Program-made: the position numbers and the translations under genes | The notes under the pieces: generated by a model | Database searches by the model: none | Told to the model about the DNA's origin: nothing | Seen by the model: the letters and a program-made list of their open reading frames with translations, nothing else | DNA from: Zelopaecilomyces penicillatus | Lineage: Eukaryota > Ascomycota > Sordariomycetes > Hypocreales > Pseudodiploosporaceae | Direction: 5' to 3' | Assembly: GCA_005765155.1 (NCBI GenBank) | Contig: VCCP01000007.1 | Location: 1,567,501-1,631,500, forward strand | DNA length: 64,000 nt | Part shown: one piece after another, positions 10,895-22,241 of the stretch | Layout: every line of letters begins with the position of its first letter | How positions within the stretch are numbered: the stretch's first letter is position 1

Positions 10895-12642
10895 ATGGCT
10901 GGCACGGTTAACAAACCCAAGAGTGAGTTCTACTGTCTTCCTAAAGCATCTAGTTGCCTATTTTCCTGGCATCGCCCACCCAGTTTTATGCAGTGCTAAC
11001 TTTTGTTTCACCAGAGCCAAAGTCCAAGAGGACGACAACGCGGCTCCGCAGCAAAATTGAGAAGGCTGCGTCCGCTAAGGCAAAGAAGGAAAAGAAGAAT
11101 GGCAGAAAGAATCCAGAATGGCGTACAAAGCTAAAGAAGGACCCCGGAATCCCCAACTTGTTCCCCTACAAGGAGCGGTTGCTAGAAGAGATTGAGGAAA
11201 AGCGCTTGAAGAAGGCAGAGGACGCTAGAAAGAGGAAAGAAATGGCCAAGGCTGCCAGGACAGGTGTTGTCGGGGAGAAGGAAGAGGGTGCAATGGAGGA
11301 TGTGGAGGTGGAGGTCGATGATGCCGACCAAATGGACGACGATGACATGGACGAGGACGTCGACGAGTCAAATCCCATGGCTGCACTTATCGCTAGTGCA
11401 AGGGCTGCGGCAGCAAAATACGATCGCCAGCTCGCCGCCAGTGAGGATGAGATGGATGATAGCGACGACAGCGACGATTCCGACGGTGGTGCGGACGTAT
11501 CTGTGGGCCAAGCCTTGTCGCGGAAAACGTACGACAAAGTCTTCAAGCAAGTCGTTGATCAAGCCGATGTCGTGCTCTACGTACTGGATGCTCGTGATCC
11601 CGAAGGCACCCGCTCCCGAGAAGTTGAGCGCAGCGTCATGGCAGCAGCTGCTGGAGGCAAGAGGCTGATTCTGATCCTCAACAAGGTCGACCTAATCCCC
11701 CCCAAGGTCCTCCGCGACTGGTTGATCTATCTCCGACGCTACTTCCCAACTCTGCCTCTTCGAGCATCAAGTCCTGCCGCCAATGCCCACGTCTTCAACC
11801 ACCGCGAGTTGACGGTGCAGAGCACATCGACTACTTTGTTCCGGGCCCTCAAAAGCTTCGCCGCAAACAAGCAGCTGAAGCGTGCCGTCTCGGTCGGCGT
11901 CATCGGCTATCCCAATGTGGGAAAGAGCTCTGTCATCAATGCGCTATTGGGAAGGATGAGCGGCAAGGGAGGAAACTCTGCCAGAGCAGCTTGTCCCGCA
12001 GGAGCCGAGGCTGGCGTTACCACGAGCATTCGCAAAGTCAAGATTGACAGCAAGCTCACATTACTCGACTCCCCCGGTGTCGTTTTCCCTTCATCCTCCT
12101 CCCTCCAATCTGGCGGCCTGGTTTCGATCAAGAATGCCACCGAAGCTCACGCTCACCTCGTCCTTTTGAACGCGGTCCCACCGAAGCAGATCGATGACCC
12201 GATTCCTGCAGTCAGCCTCCTCCTCCGCCGCCTCTCTACGACTCCCGACCTGTTACAAAAACTTACCGATGTTTACGACATCCCTGCCCTTCTACCCAGC
12301 CGTGCCGACGGCGATGTTACCACTGACTTCCTGGTTCAGGTTGCCCGCAAGCGCGGCAGGCTGGGCAAGGGAGGCATTCCAAACATCAATGCCGCTGCCA
12401 TGACGGTCGTTACAGACTGGAGGGACGGTCGGATTCAGGGGTGGGTTGAAGCACCCGTGCTCGCTGTGCAATCCGCATCAGCAGACACTGCCAAGCCAGC
12501 CCTCAAGAATGCTGGCGAGGAGGATGTTACTCCCGACCAAAAGGAAATCGTCACTGAGTGGGCTGCAGAGTTCAAGCTTGAGGGCCTGTGGGGTACTGGT
12601 GACGAGACACAGGCTGCGGATGGAGATGCCATGGAACAATAG
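10895..12642 (+). CDS. nug1: NUG1, nucleolar circularly permuted GTPase (GNL3 family)
   Basis: Exons 10895-10922 and 11015-12642, giving 551 residues. NUG1 (human nucleostemin/GNL3) is a nucleolar GTPase needed for maturation and export of the 60S ribosomal subunit. The tiny first exon codes MAGTVNKPK, and the joined sequence runs into the basic KPKSKRTTTRLRSKIEK motif. The GN3L/Grn1 region and PGIPNLFPYK follow, then a very acidic stretch (about 110-175). The G motifs are in permuted order: G4 NKVDLI (about 231), G1 GYPNVGKSSVINAL (about 308), G3 DSPGV (about 360). This order defines the YlqF/YawG group. The protein ends in an acidic tail. Confidence 0.93.
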
Positions 12643-13232
12643 ACCAGGAGTTTTTGTCCTTTTTTGTTATTTTTAGCTGGGCTGATTAAAAGCTTGCCAT
12701 GTGCCATGATGTCGCAGATCGGAAGTAGGATTTCTCTCAGAGTAGGCACAATGAGTCCAAACTTTTCGCCGTAATTCTTCATTACTTTTTCCTTATGAAC
12801 CCGTTCAGGGCATGATGAACTGACTTTCCGATGAACATTGGAAGTGGTCTCTTCAGCTTATGGCTTCTGTCGAAGCTGTCAGCATTCCCCTGAGGGATGA
12901 TAGATATGCAAGTACCCCGTCTTATCTGGGGCTTTGCCTGAAGCGACCCACCTGCAGGCCCATGCTCCGTCAACCAGCCTTATCGATAAACCCCACATTA
13001 CTCACCCAAGACACCCAACAGCTCGATGTTGACATGCTACACTCTCTCCTGATGACTCTTTACGACCGATCGGTATAAGAGTCAGAGACAGGTGGCGCAA
13101 CTTTTTGTATGCCTATGAATCTAATGTCTATTTAAAGGCTAGCCATATACCCATTTTTTAGCTCTAAAACCCAATGATCCTTCGAATACATCTGTAATTG
13201 CTACTTAGTGGCATATTGCCCAACCTGCAGCC
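12643..13232. other. intergenic region nug1 / GTPBP1-like
   Basis: 590 bp with the 3' flank of nug1 and the promoter of the next gene on the same strand. No coding sequence or RNA gene is supported. Confidence 0.55.
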
Positions 13233-15581
13233 ATGGCAAGCAAGGCAATCCTGGCCCTGCCACACGAGAAGCGCAAAGGCGAGTCGGTATGTGCTTATCA
13301 GCCCAAGATCAATACCCTGTAAATTATCTTCAATCCAGCCTGCCATGCACTAGAAATACTATTTTCTTTAGCGCGACGAGACTTGGGATCCCGATATCCC
13401 AATAGCTATTATAGAGCTCTCTTCAACATCGGGGTTCTAAGTTGGCAGTGGAGGCTGATAATTGTGAACAGGCCCTCAGCAACTTTGCAGAGTATGTGGA
13501 ACAGCAGCAGAGCATACGGTTCCCCGGCTCGGCTAAGAGTGCCCCCGACACTGCGCAGCACCATGCAGAGCTAGACGAGCTGTTTGACAACCTTGACTTA
13601 ACTGACTCGGCCCCGAGTGCCAAGCTCAAGGATCTTCTCCTTAGTCCCGAGGAGGACTCACTCAAGAAGCTTGAGAAGGTCCTCACAGAGAGATTAGAAG
13701 AGGGATATGGGGAGACGGTTTTTGAGCTGGGATTCGACAACAATGGCGACTCTATGCAACTGGGTTTAGAGGAGTGGAACACAGCGTATGGGAGGTTGGT
13801 CGAAGCATCCAGAGGTGCCCATGCCGAATGCCAGACTCTATTGACCAAGAATGTCGGCGGCGATATGGAGGCAGTGACCGTCACGGCGAGCCAGCCCGAC
13901 AGTAAAGAGAAGAGTAGTTGCAGTGGCAAGATTCTCATCCGCCGCGAGCCGATCAATATTGAAGACGTCATCGAAACTAGGATAGCAGTTGTGGGAAACG
14001 GTAAGCTAAAAACAGCCAAATTTTTATCATAGTGATCCGGGAGAAAGCTAATCAAAAGCGAAATACCTACCTTGTTCCAGTCGATGCTGGCAAAAGCTCT
14101 CTGCTGGGCGTGTTAGTTAAAAACGAATTGGACGACGGCAGGGGAAAGGCACGGGTCAGCCTGTTCCGCCACCAGCATGAGAAGGACACCGGCCGGACAA
14201 GTTCTGTTAGCATGGAAATCATGGGATTTGACAATAAAGGACAGGTCGTCATTTCAGACACTCCCGGGCGTAAGTACGCAACTCCAGGGACAATCATGAA
14301 CCCCGTCTTAAGTATTTAAGACTCAAACTCACCTACCCTCGTTGCTTTCTAGGCAAACTATCATGGGAAGACATTGGAAAACGAAGCGCCAAGGTGATTA
14401 GCTTCAGCGATCTGGCCGGGCATGAAAAGTACTTGCGGACAACCGTCTTCGGCTTGCTTTCCAGCAGTCCCGACTACTGCCTACTTATGGTCGCAGCCAA
14501 CAACGGCCTTGTGGGTATGAGTAAGGAGCATCTCGGCATCGCTCTTGCCCTCAACGTGCCAGTCATGGTCATCATCACCAAGATCGATATCTGCCCAGCC
14601 AACATTCTGCAGGAGACCATCACCCAGATCAACAAGATCATGCGCAGCCCCGGCGCGCGCAAGCTGCCAACCTACATCACCAACTATGAGGAGTGCGTCA
14701 ACACGGCGAGCCAGTTCATCAGCAAGCGCATCTGCCCCGTCTTCCAAGTCTCTAATGTAACTGGTGAGAACCTCGACCTGGTGCGCGCGTTCCTTAACAT
14801 CTTGCCGCACCATGGCCATTACAATTCGGACGCACCCTTTGAGTTTTCCGTCAGCGATACCTTTTCGGTGCCGTTTGTAGGGACAGTAGTTTCAGGCATT
14901 GTTAGAGCCGGCATCATACACGAGGGCGACAGCGTCTTGGTTGGGCCGGACTCGCTGGGCCAGTTCATGCCTACGGCAGTGCGCTCTATTGAGCGGAAGA
15001 GGATAAAGGTGCAGGCTGCATCGGCCGGCCAATCCGCCTCGTTTGCGCTCAAGAAGGTGAAGCGCAGAGACGTTAGAAAGGGCATGGTGCTGCTCCCAAA
15101 GCTTGAAGGGCAGCCGACTCCCAAGGTATATCGTGATTTCGTCGCAGAGGGTAAGTTTAATTCCTAGACACACCACATTTACCCCTTTCTCCCCCCTCTA
15201 CTATAACTGAGAAGAACATAAAAGAATGCTAATCATTCCGCCAACACAGTCCTCATTCTCTCCCACGCTACCACAATAAAAAAGCGCTATCAGGCCATGC
15301 TCCACGTCGGCCCCGTCTCCCAGACCTGCGCTATCATCGACATCGACCGCGAACTAATCCGCACTGGTGACCGCGCCACCGTCGCCTTCCGCTTTGTCCA
15401 GCGCCCAGAGTACCTCGCGCCGGGCGACCGGCTGCTCTTCCGCGAAGGCCGGACCCGCGGCCTCGGCATTGTCAAGTCTGTCGGGTACGACCCCCAAAAC
15501 CCACTAATGGGGAAGCCTGAAAATACCGATAAGAGCGAGGCCGCTGGTCAGGGACAGGAAATGAAACCTGAAGCTTCATAG
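13233..15581 (+). CDS. GTPBP1/GTPBP2-type translational GTPase
   Basis: EF-Tu-like GTPase of the GTPBP1 family, linked in animals to mRNA decay and ribosome rescue. My model has five exons: 13233-13286, 13415-14000, 14081-14269, 14353-15150, 15250-15581, giving 652 residues. The first junction is the least certain; it is the only acceptor I found that keeps the frame open. G1 is GNVDAGKSS (about 213), with intron 2 cutting between its Asn and Val codons. G3 is DLAGHEKY (about 295), where EF-Tu has DxPGH. G4 is TKID (about 352). A domain II segment (FEFSVSDTFSVPFVGTVVSG) and an EF-Tu-like C-terminal barrel with RFVQRPEYL follow. The N-terminal 200 residues are acidic and family-specific. Confidence 0.88.
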
Positions 15582-16720
15582 ACCTGATTTGTTTCCCTCG
15601 AGTTTCTTTCTTTTTCCAATTTTTCCAATTTTTTTTATTAGCTCTCATCTTTCTTCATATACTTTTCCCCAATCGACGAGCCACTCAGCAGGAAGTTGAC
15701 TTGTAACATTGGACTGTGAAGATACTAGAAACGACTTGGGCAATTTTGTTCTGCTAAGAATTGATGAACACGGCGCTAGGGTTAACGATTGCAGTACCTG
15801 ATCTCCTTTTCTTCTTTTTCTTTCTTTCTTTCCTTTTTGGATTTATCTTAAAGCTCTTGTATCACAGTAACTGTTATTTGGCTTATATAGATACTGTACG
15901 TCATAGCCAACTGTTGTTGTTATTATTAATCTTACGCTGATCTCATCTACATTTCTAATAGCCCAAGCTTGTTAGATATCTAGGGGGAGATCAGCGTAAG
16001 ATGAATAATGATAATATTAGCTGGCTACTATACTGCTAATATCTGCGAAGTAGGCAGAATTAGCAGGAGAAAAAGGAAAGTATATCTGTAGCAGGACTTG
16101 AATTGCATTTTATCAAGGAATCAATTCTATGCTTACTTCTACACTAATGATGGAGCAAATAGCCCCTGTTATAGAATCACTCTAAATTGTCTTAAAAAGA
16201 AAAACATCTCTAAAAATCTCCAGATGTCTCCAGATGTCCCAGGGGAAACAACTACAATGCGCTTTTTACTACGTACTAGTAATCATGGGGTTTATATGAC
16301 GGCAAATTCAATGCAGGGTGCGATATGATGCGGATGGCAATACTCCTTTTTTTTTTTTAAAAAAAAAATGTCAAGACTGTATATTGTCATAAAATCGTAG
16401 TCGTCGTGTAAGCTAAGGGGTATCTATCACCACATATCATCTCATAAAACAACCTACATGTATCCATCCACTCAAGTCCAATCTTTAGCCAGAATCTTAC
16501 AATCCAATCTTCGTCTCTCCGTTCTCCAAGGACAAGGTTATAAAGAAAAGTACATAGAGTAATGAAATATAATCATGAATATGTTGCACGCCCGCGTTTT
16601 CATTTTATACAATCGTCGTAAAATGTAGTCGGTCGTGAAGCATATCAAGTCCCTGACAAGTCCCAAATGTATGACAAAGAAAAGAAAGAGTTGGTGTCAG
16701 TTTGAGTAATTAAGTAGCGC
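15582..16720. other. convergent intergenic region with a fold-back element
   Basis: 1.1 kb between facing gene ends. It has T-rich runs just after the GTPBP1-like stop and a large inverted repeat at 15904-16027 (listed separately). A T9-A9-like tract lies near 16350. The open frame at 16098-16328 does not resemble a protein. Confidence 0.6.
15904..16027. repeat. fold-back (MITE-like) inverted repeat
   Basis: The left arm contains ATCTTACGCTGATCTC at 15929-15944, and its perfect complement is at 15987-16002. The similarity continues outward with mismatches, to TAGCCAAC on the left and a TGGCTA-type end on the right, so the arms are about 40 bp around a loop of about 42 bp. The transcript could form a long hairpin. 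It may be a small MITE or a 3'-end structure of the neighbouring gene. Target-site duplications were not clear. Confidence 0.6.
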
Positions 16721-18788
16721 TCAGATACCAATGGCAGCTTCAGCTAAAACGCCCAGCAAGCTGGCTGCTGCTCCGCCGATGCCGACCATTCCAAGTGTAC
16801 CTCCCCACTTCTTCTTGGAAGAACGATCGCTTTTGCGAGGTGGCCGGTGGTGGTCGTTATTTGCGGAACTATATTGGTCGCGGTGGCGGCCTGAATCGTT
16901 CCTATCATATCGGTCACGGTGGTCACGGTGGTCCCGGTCTTTTCGAGAATGGCTGTCCCGCCGTCCACGGTCATCCTTGGGGGAATTTGGACTCTCTACT
17001 TCATGCGGTTCTGGATCAAACCGCACGTGGTTCGTATTCTTATTTTTGAGAATGGGCTTGGGCTTGACAGTGCTGGCTGGTGATGTTTTAGTAGGTGGGC
17101 TCACGATGTAAGGGTAGCTCTTGGTGCCCTTGGTTTCTTTATCAGATGTCTTGTCGTCGTCATAATCAGTGGTATCGGTCTCATCCCATAGCACACTTTC
17201 ATCGTCGTCGTCTTCATCGTCATCACGGCTACTTTTGGAATCGGCACGTACATGGTGGCTCTTATGCTGCTGTGGCGACGGGTTGCCCATGCGGCTCGCT
17301 CTACATTCAGCGCTTTGTTGAGCCAAGAACACAATTTGCTCGCGAGAGAGGCGGCCGAGGACAGCAACATAATCTGGACGGGCCTCGTATCGCACGCCGG
17401 CTCGATGAAGGACCTCGGGGCTCACCAAAGAGCGCTTGATCTTAGTCCACTGAGCCTCCATCGGGATGTGTCGTCCATAACTATCAGGGGCCAGCTGTGG
17501 CATCTGTGGCATCTGTAGGCCAGGGCCATATCCAGATGGTGCACTAGATCCATAGGTATGCGAACTAGAATCATGTCCATAATGCGGCTGCTGTGGTAAA
17601 TGCTGCGGTGATGTCCCTAGAAGGCGTGAGTTGGCCGATCTTGATAATTCATTGGTGGCAGAAGGGTGGATCGCGGCAGCTGTTCCAGGCGGCAAGTATC
17701 GCTGATTACCCTGTGTCGGTAATAAGCCGTAATTAACACCAGGGGGTTGCAAATGCATCCCCATCATGCCTGAGTTGATTCTATCCATCGCCACCAAGTC
17801 CATGGTAGAAATCAAAGCTAAGGAATCATTGATGTCGCTGTCATGACGATCCGGGGACGACGATGGACCATCAAAAGATAGTTCGCGATTCGGTGAAGGC
17901 ATGGGCGCATCATATGGCATGCGCTGCTCAGTCCTCATGCTTGTCGCATACTTTTCGTGTTCTACCGCAGAATAGACTAATTCCCTTGAGCCAGCTTGAA
18001 CCTCGCACTCAAGCATACCCTGAACTGTCGGTGGGGCGCCGCCGTTGAGATCCGACAATGACTCTAATTCACGGATGTAGGCGCGCAAGATCTCCTATAA
18101 GACCATAGTATTAACATCACACATGTCTCAACCAGAGCCACGGTCTATAACCAGGATTTGATAAGCAAATGGGACGAACCTTGTGTTTTTGTAGCACCAG
18201 TGGTGAGAATCCTTCCTTCTCCAGCTCCGTTTTGAACTCCTGCCACATCCCGTCGTCATCATTCATGGTGCTGCAGTCCCGGCGACTAAAAAGCCTACGA
18301 GCGATAGCATCGACTTTTTGCTTGATATTCTCTAAACGCGGCTCATTGCAATTCACCGCAACTGCCCCGGGACAATGCTTGGGCGGGTTGTTCAGCTGCA
18401 CGGAGTTTAGGAACATGTCGATAGTAATCTTTTGTTGAACCAGTCGAGATCTGACAGAGGTTACACGCTCCTGCATTCCCGCGACCTGGCGGTCGCCAAC
18501 ATTGCCATACCAGTCCAAGACGGTCTCGAGCTGCTTCAAAGCAAAGTCGCAGTCTTCAGCGATGGGCTTCAACTGACTGGCATAGACAGAAGTATCCGCC
18601 CTGTTCAACGGCGAGTCTGAAGCAGCCGCTTCGACACGAAGATGGCGCAGTGCCAGATGAAGCTGGCGAACTGCAAGCGCTACATCAGCGGCGAGAGAAG
18701 GGGTTGAGGACTGCTTGGCACGGAGGTAGAGAGTCCTGGCAAAGGCATCAACAGCGTCGATGTGCTCGATGGTAGCACCGCCGCTCAT
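16721..18788 (-). CDS. unrecognised 660-residue protein with acidic and Arg/Asp-rich tail
   Basis: Two exons, 18788-18180 and 18094-16721, joined in phase 0 by an 85-bp intron. No known function is recognised. Residues 1-205 look all-helical. The middle (about 205-415) is low complexity, rich in Pro, Ser, Gln and His. At about 418-475 there is an ordered block, VSPEVLHRAGVRYEARPDYV followed by LGRLSREQIVFLAQQS. It resembles a short domain repeated in many fungal proteins, perhaps the one called DUF8035; this match is from memory. Then come a DDEDDDDE run, a basic Asp/Arg/His repeat region, and a Gly/Ala-rich hydrophobic C-terminus (GGAAASLLGVLAEAAIGI) that could anchor in a membrane. The ATG at 18788 is the first in frame. 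Confidence 0.75.
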
Positions 18789-19575
18789 GGCTGGCTCTCT
18801 TGAAACCGTGGCCTCTCTATGTTACGTTTGTTGGATACAACGGATCCGGGGAAGTAATGGCTGTGGTTTGAAATGTTACGGAAAGAAACCGCAGGGCGTG
18901 GAAACAAGGTGGGTTTGCCGGGTCTCTATTGCTGTTGTTGTTGCTGAGTTGACGACGAGACTTTTGGGCCTGTTGAACTGGACACAGCCGCGATCTTGGC
19001 TGTGGCCGTGATTTGAGTACCTATTCTCGTCTGCTCCCGTGATACGTGTAGCTGACGAAATAGGACAGGTTGTGCTGCTTGGCTTGGTCAGCAAGTCAGA
19101 AGCAAGAGAAGCTGGCAGGTGCACCAAGAAGGGCGTGGAACAGCATACAAGCACGTTTGGGAATCGTCTTTTTTAGAATGCTGCTTCTTGTCTCAATGCT
19201 AGAAACAGAAAAACCCCAAAACCAAGTGAGGAGGTTTCGAGATGTAAATGAATGAAAATCAAGTCCAGCCCTGTGGTTGGCCGTTTCGAGGTGGGATATT
19301 ACCTATCCCCCCAACTGCTCAAGCAGCATTTCGAAGCTGCTGCCGTCGGCATTGGAAGGGGGGCTGAACCGCGCCCCTCATCGCGTCTGAACGAGTCATC
19401 GCGGCTCTGCCCTTTCCCCCCCCTTGAGAGAGAGCATCAAACATAGGACCTTGCCGTACTCGGAAGGGTTACTGCGAGGACCACCCGTATCAGCCACCCG
19501 GCCGACGCTTAAAGAGCCCGTGGGTATTGTGGTGGTTGTTGAAGCTGAGGTGTGGGATGGAAGGGTGGCGAGGAT

Positions 19576-19594
19576 GGGGGGGGGGGGGGGGGGG
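19576..19594. repeat. homopolymer run of 19 G
   Basis: Uninterrupted G tract in intergenic DNA. It can form a quadruplex in principle, and its length is likely to vary between strains or be mis-sequenced. Confidence 0.9.
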
Positions 19595-20454
19595 ATCGAA
19601 TGTCTGGTGTCTGGTGTGTCATTTACTGTACATCAGGCAAACTCCCCCGCCGCTTTTAGGCTTGGCCAGCGGGCACGTGTTCTGAAGGTGCAGCTTATCG
19701 CTGGTGCTCCAGTAGTATCCCCTGTAAATCAGTTGCATGCCAGTAGTACAGTGGGTGTACAGCAACCAGCAGCCTCACTATCGTCGGTCCCGCGCCAAGG
19801 GCAGCGACGTTCCTGGTGCCCGAACCGTTCGATTCATAATGCGTTCCATGTGGCTCTCCAGCAGGCTGTTTAGCTCTCTGAGGCCTGTGCAACGCCTGTG
19901 ACGTCGACCCCGGGCGGCATCATCAAACCTGTCTTGTCCCTAAACGGTCGCCCTCGTTGCCCATCCATCCGCCTTGCCGCCCTCTTGACAGGAAGACTAG
20001 CCCAAGAATATCAACCTTCTACCCAGTAGTTGTAGGCATGCCTTGGACGAGAGGCTTCTGCCTAATGACCAAATCCCAGCTGGCTCTCTGATCGGCTACG
20101 GCGAGTAGAACCGCTTACTCCGTCCGTACATACCTGCCGCGAGAGAACCTCCTGTACAACTAGAGCGTGCCCGCTGAAACTAGCCCTGCGAGACGCCTGA
20201 CGACATGATCATTGCAAGACGTCACCCCTCTACGTCAGGATCTGCCCTATCCAAGACACAACATCTCCCTCGTGTCCGGTCTTTGTATGTGTGTTTTTTT
20301 TATCGCCATTTTCTCGCATACTCGGCATTGCCGCTCGGTCCGTTCAGCAAAGGTAAGATAGTATTATACGAAATATGAGATGTGGAACGAGCCCTGTGAA
20401 ACCTACCTATGCTACTGCTGCAAAAGGTTCCCAACGCGGAGGCTGTGCTACAAC

Positions 20455-20521
20455 GGACTCGAACCCGAGAGGACCGGCCGTGGCGAATAAAGGCCGAGAC
20501 GCTAGAACCGATACCAAGCTA
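20455..20521 (-). other. tRNA-like relic with pol III A- and B-box sequences
   Basis: On the minus strand TAGCTTGGTATCGG (20521-20508) is close to the A-box consensus, and GGGTTCGAGTCC (20466-20455) fits the B-box consensus exactly. Flanking CAACAAC and GTTGTAG could pair at six of seven positions like an acceptor stem, and a CTAG/CTAG D-stem is possible. The anticodon arm and T stem do not fold properly, so this is not an intact tRNA. It could be a decayed tRNA or a tRNA-derived SINE head. Confidence 0.35.
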
Positions 20522-21986
20522 GGGTTGTTGGCTGGGCTGGGCTGTGTTGGGGAACGCCATTTGCTGATGGATTGAAATGTTGTACATATACGGCACATGC
20601 AAGTGAGCTGCTCCGCCCAGTCCATCCAGCTGGCATTCCAGAACATCCTTCCCAACCCTGTGGGGTTTTTATCCCAAAATATTGAAAGCATCATGCTGCC
20701 CATTGCCGTGTTGAGCTGACACAGCATAGGTAGGTAATTATGTATTCACCCAATTTCGCAGTTTTCGGTCCACACAGCTCCGTATAACCAACCATACGGG
20801 TTGGCGGGTGACGGCATCGGAAATCCCGGAGCCGCCGCAAAGGGTTGATGACCCTAGGTCACCTTGATCAACGTTCCTCATCGTCCCAACTCTTCAAAGC
20901 ATCCACTTGGCGACTACCGTATCACCAAGACGATTCACTAAATCTCAGTTCTCCTACCAAATCTTGTTTCCGATGTACTGCATCTTAAGGCGCCCCTCTC
21001 TGTGCTGCCGCACTCAAGTTACAGGACGATGTCGCTCTCATCTTGCCTTTTTTGGGAGAGTATATAACCAATGCAATGTAAATAGATGGAGGCGGTATCA
21101 ATTACTTGGCGTGCGCAGTTGATTCCTAATGGTGAAGTCACTGGTGTTACCAACCTATTCTCATCGTGTATATGCCACATACTCGAATTCTAAGGTTCTA
21201 TCAACCATCTCTACTCATGGGATAGCGTCAAGATACTATTCATACGATATTATAGCCTTTTAGTTTTGGCCTGAACATTAGCAGAAGAACAGACGAAAGG
21301 CCGGATTCTGCATATCTGCATGATGGAGATGAGACCGCATGTCTTGACCAAGTTTTTTTCGGCTAGCAATAGAAAGACTCATATCACTACAGCTCTCAAC
21401 AAGAATTAGCACTGACATCTAAGGGTTTCGTCCCGCTCCCGAAGACTGGAACGCTGAACCTGAGACATATTCCCATCCATCTCGGCGCCTGTCAACAGGG
21501 TTCGTGGGAACTGATTGGACCTGTAGTTTCCTTGACAGCTGCCCAAAAGCGGCACCTCTCCCATCCCCACCCGATATATCCCTTCTCCAGTGAAGGTGTC
21601 CATGTTAGTGCTCACATTGGGGATTCAACTCACTTCAGAGCATCATCAATCATTTGCCAAATCGTTTCATGTAGATGGGGAACAGGTCTACGTTACAATG
21701 GCCTGTACAGCACAATCATCTACACAGCATGAGCAAGATATGTAAAGAAACTCACCGGGTAGTATCGTAATATCAAGACCACATGAGTGAGCTTTGCTTC
21801 TTGCCAGACTGGAGATGAAGTGTCTTTTGATGCTTTCAAATTTGTCTATATATATGTAGGATATCTTAGGGGGAGTTTAAGCACTTTTATAGATTCATCT
21901 TTACCAACAATATTCATCTCTCTATATTCACCTCTCTAGTCTCTCGTCTGCAGTCCTTCCTGAACAGGAGAAAAAAGCTAGCCATC

Positions 21987-22241
21987 ATGCCCACAGGTAC
22001 TGTCAAGTGGTTCAACAGCGACAAGGGATTCGGGTACATCACACAAGATGATGGAAGTGCCGACGTCTTTGTCCATAAAAGCGTCATAACGGTGTGAGCC
22101 CCCCCCCCCCTTCTGGGGATATTTGTGTTGAGGAAAATTGTGAAGAATGACAACAAGGTATTGGAGGAGAATGATTCGGTATCGTTTGAGACCAGGCAAG
22201 GCCCTGAAGATCCTGAGGCTGAGAATGTCATACGTAACTGA
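21987..22241 (+). CDS. bacterial-type cold-shock domain protein (CspA-like)
   Basis: Two short exons, 21987-22091 and 22146-22241, joined in phase 0, giving 66 residues. That is the size of a bacterial CspA. Exon 1 starts MPTGTVKWFNSDKGFGYITQ and contains RNP1 (KGFGYI) and RNP2 (VFVHKS). Exon 2 gives NDNKVLEENDSVSFETRQGP and ends PEAENVIRN, the standard second half of the fold. Such proteins bind single-stranded RNA and DNA and melt RNA structure in the cold. The intron is 54 bp, begins GTGTGAG and holds a run of 12 C. Without splicing the frame stops two codons later. An alternative donor (22094) and acceptor (22132) would give 71 residues but only a 39-bp intron. The fold is eukaryote-rare as a stand-alone protein; transfer from bacteria is likely but inferred. 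Confidence 0.82.

Larger units (their letters stand above)
18789..21986. other. gene-poor region upstream of the cold-shock gene
   Basis: 3.2 kb without a supported protein gene. Contents seen: a run of 19 G at 19576-19594 and a minus-strand sequence with pol III A-box-like and B-box elements at 20455-20521. The last 100 bases are pyrimidine-rich with a TATATATG stretch near 21850 and probably form the promoter and leader of the cold-shock gene. Confidence 0.6.
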
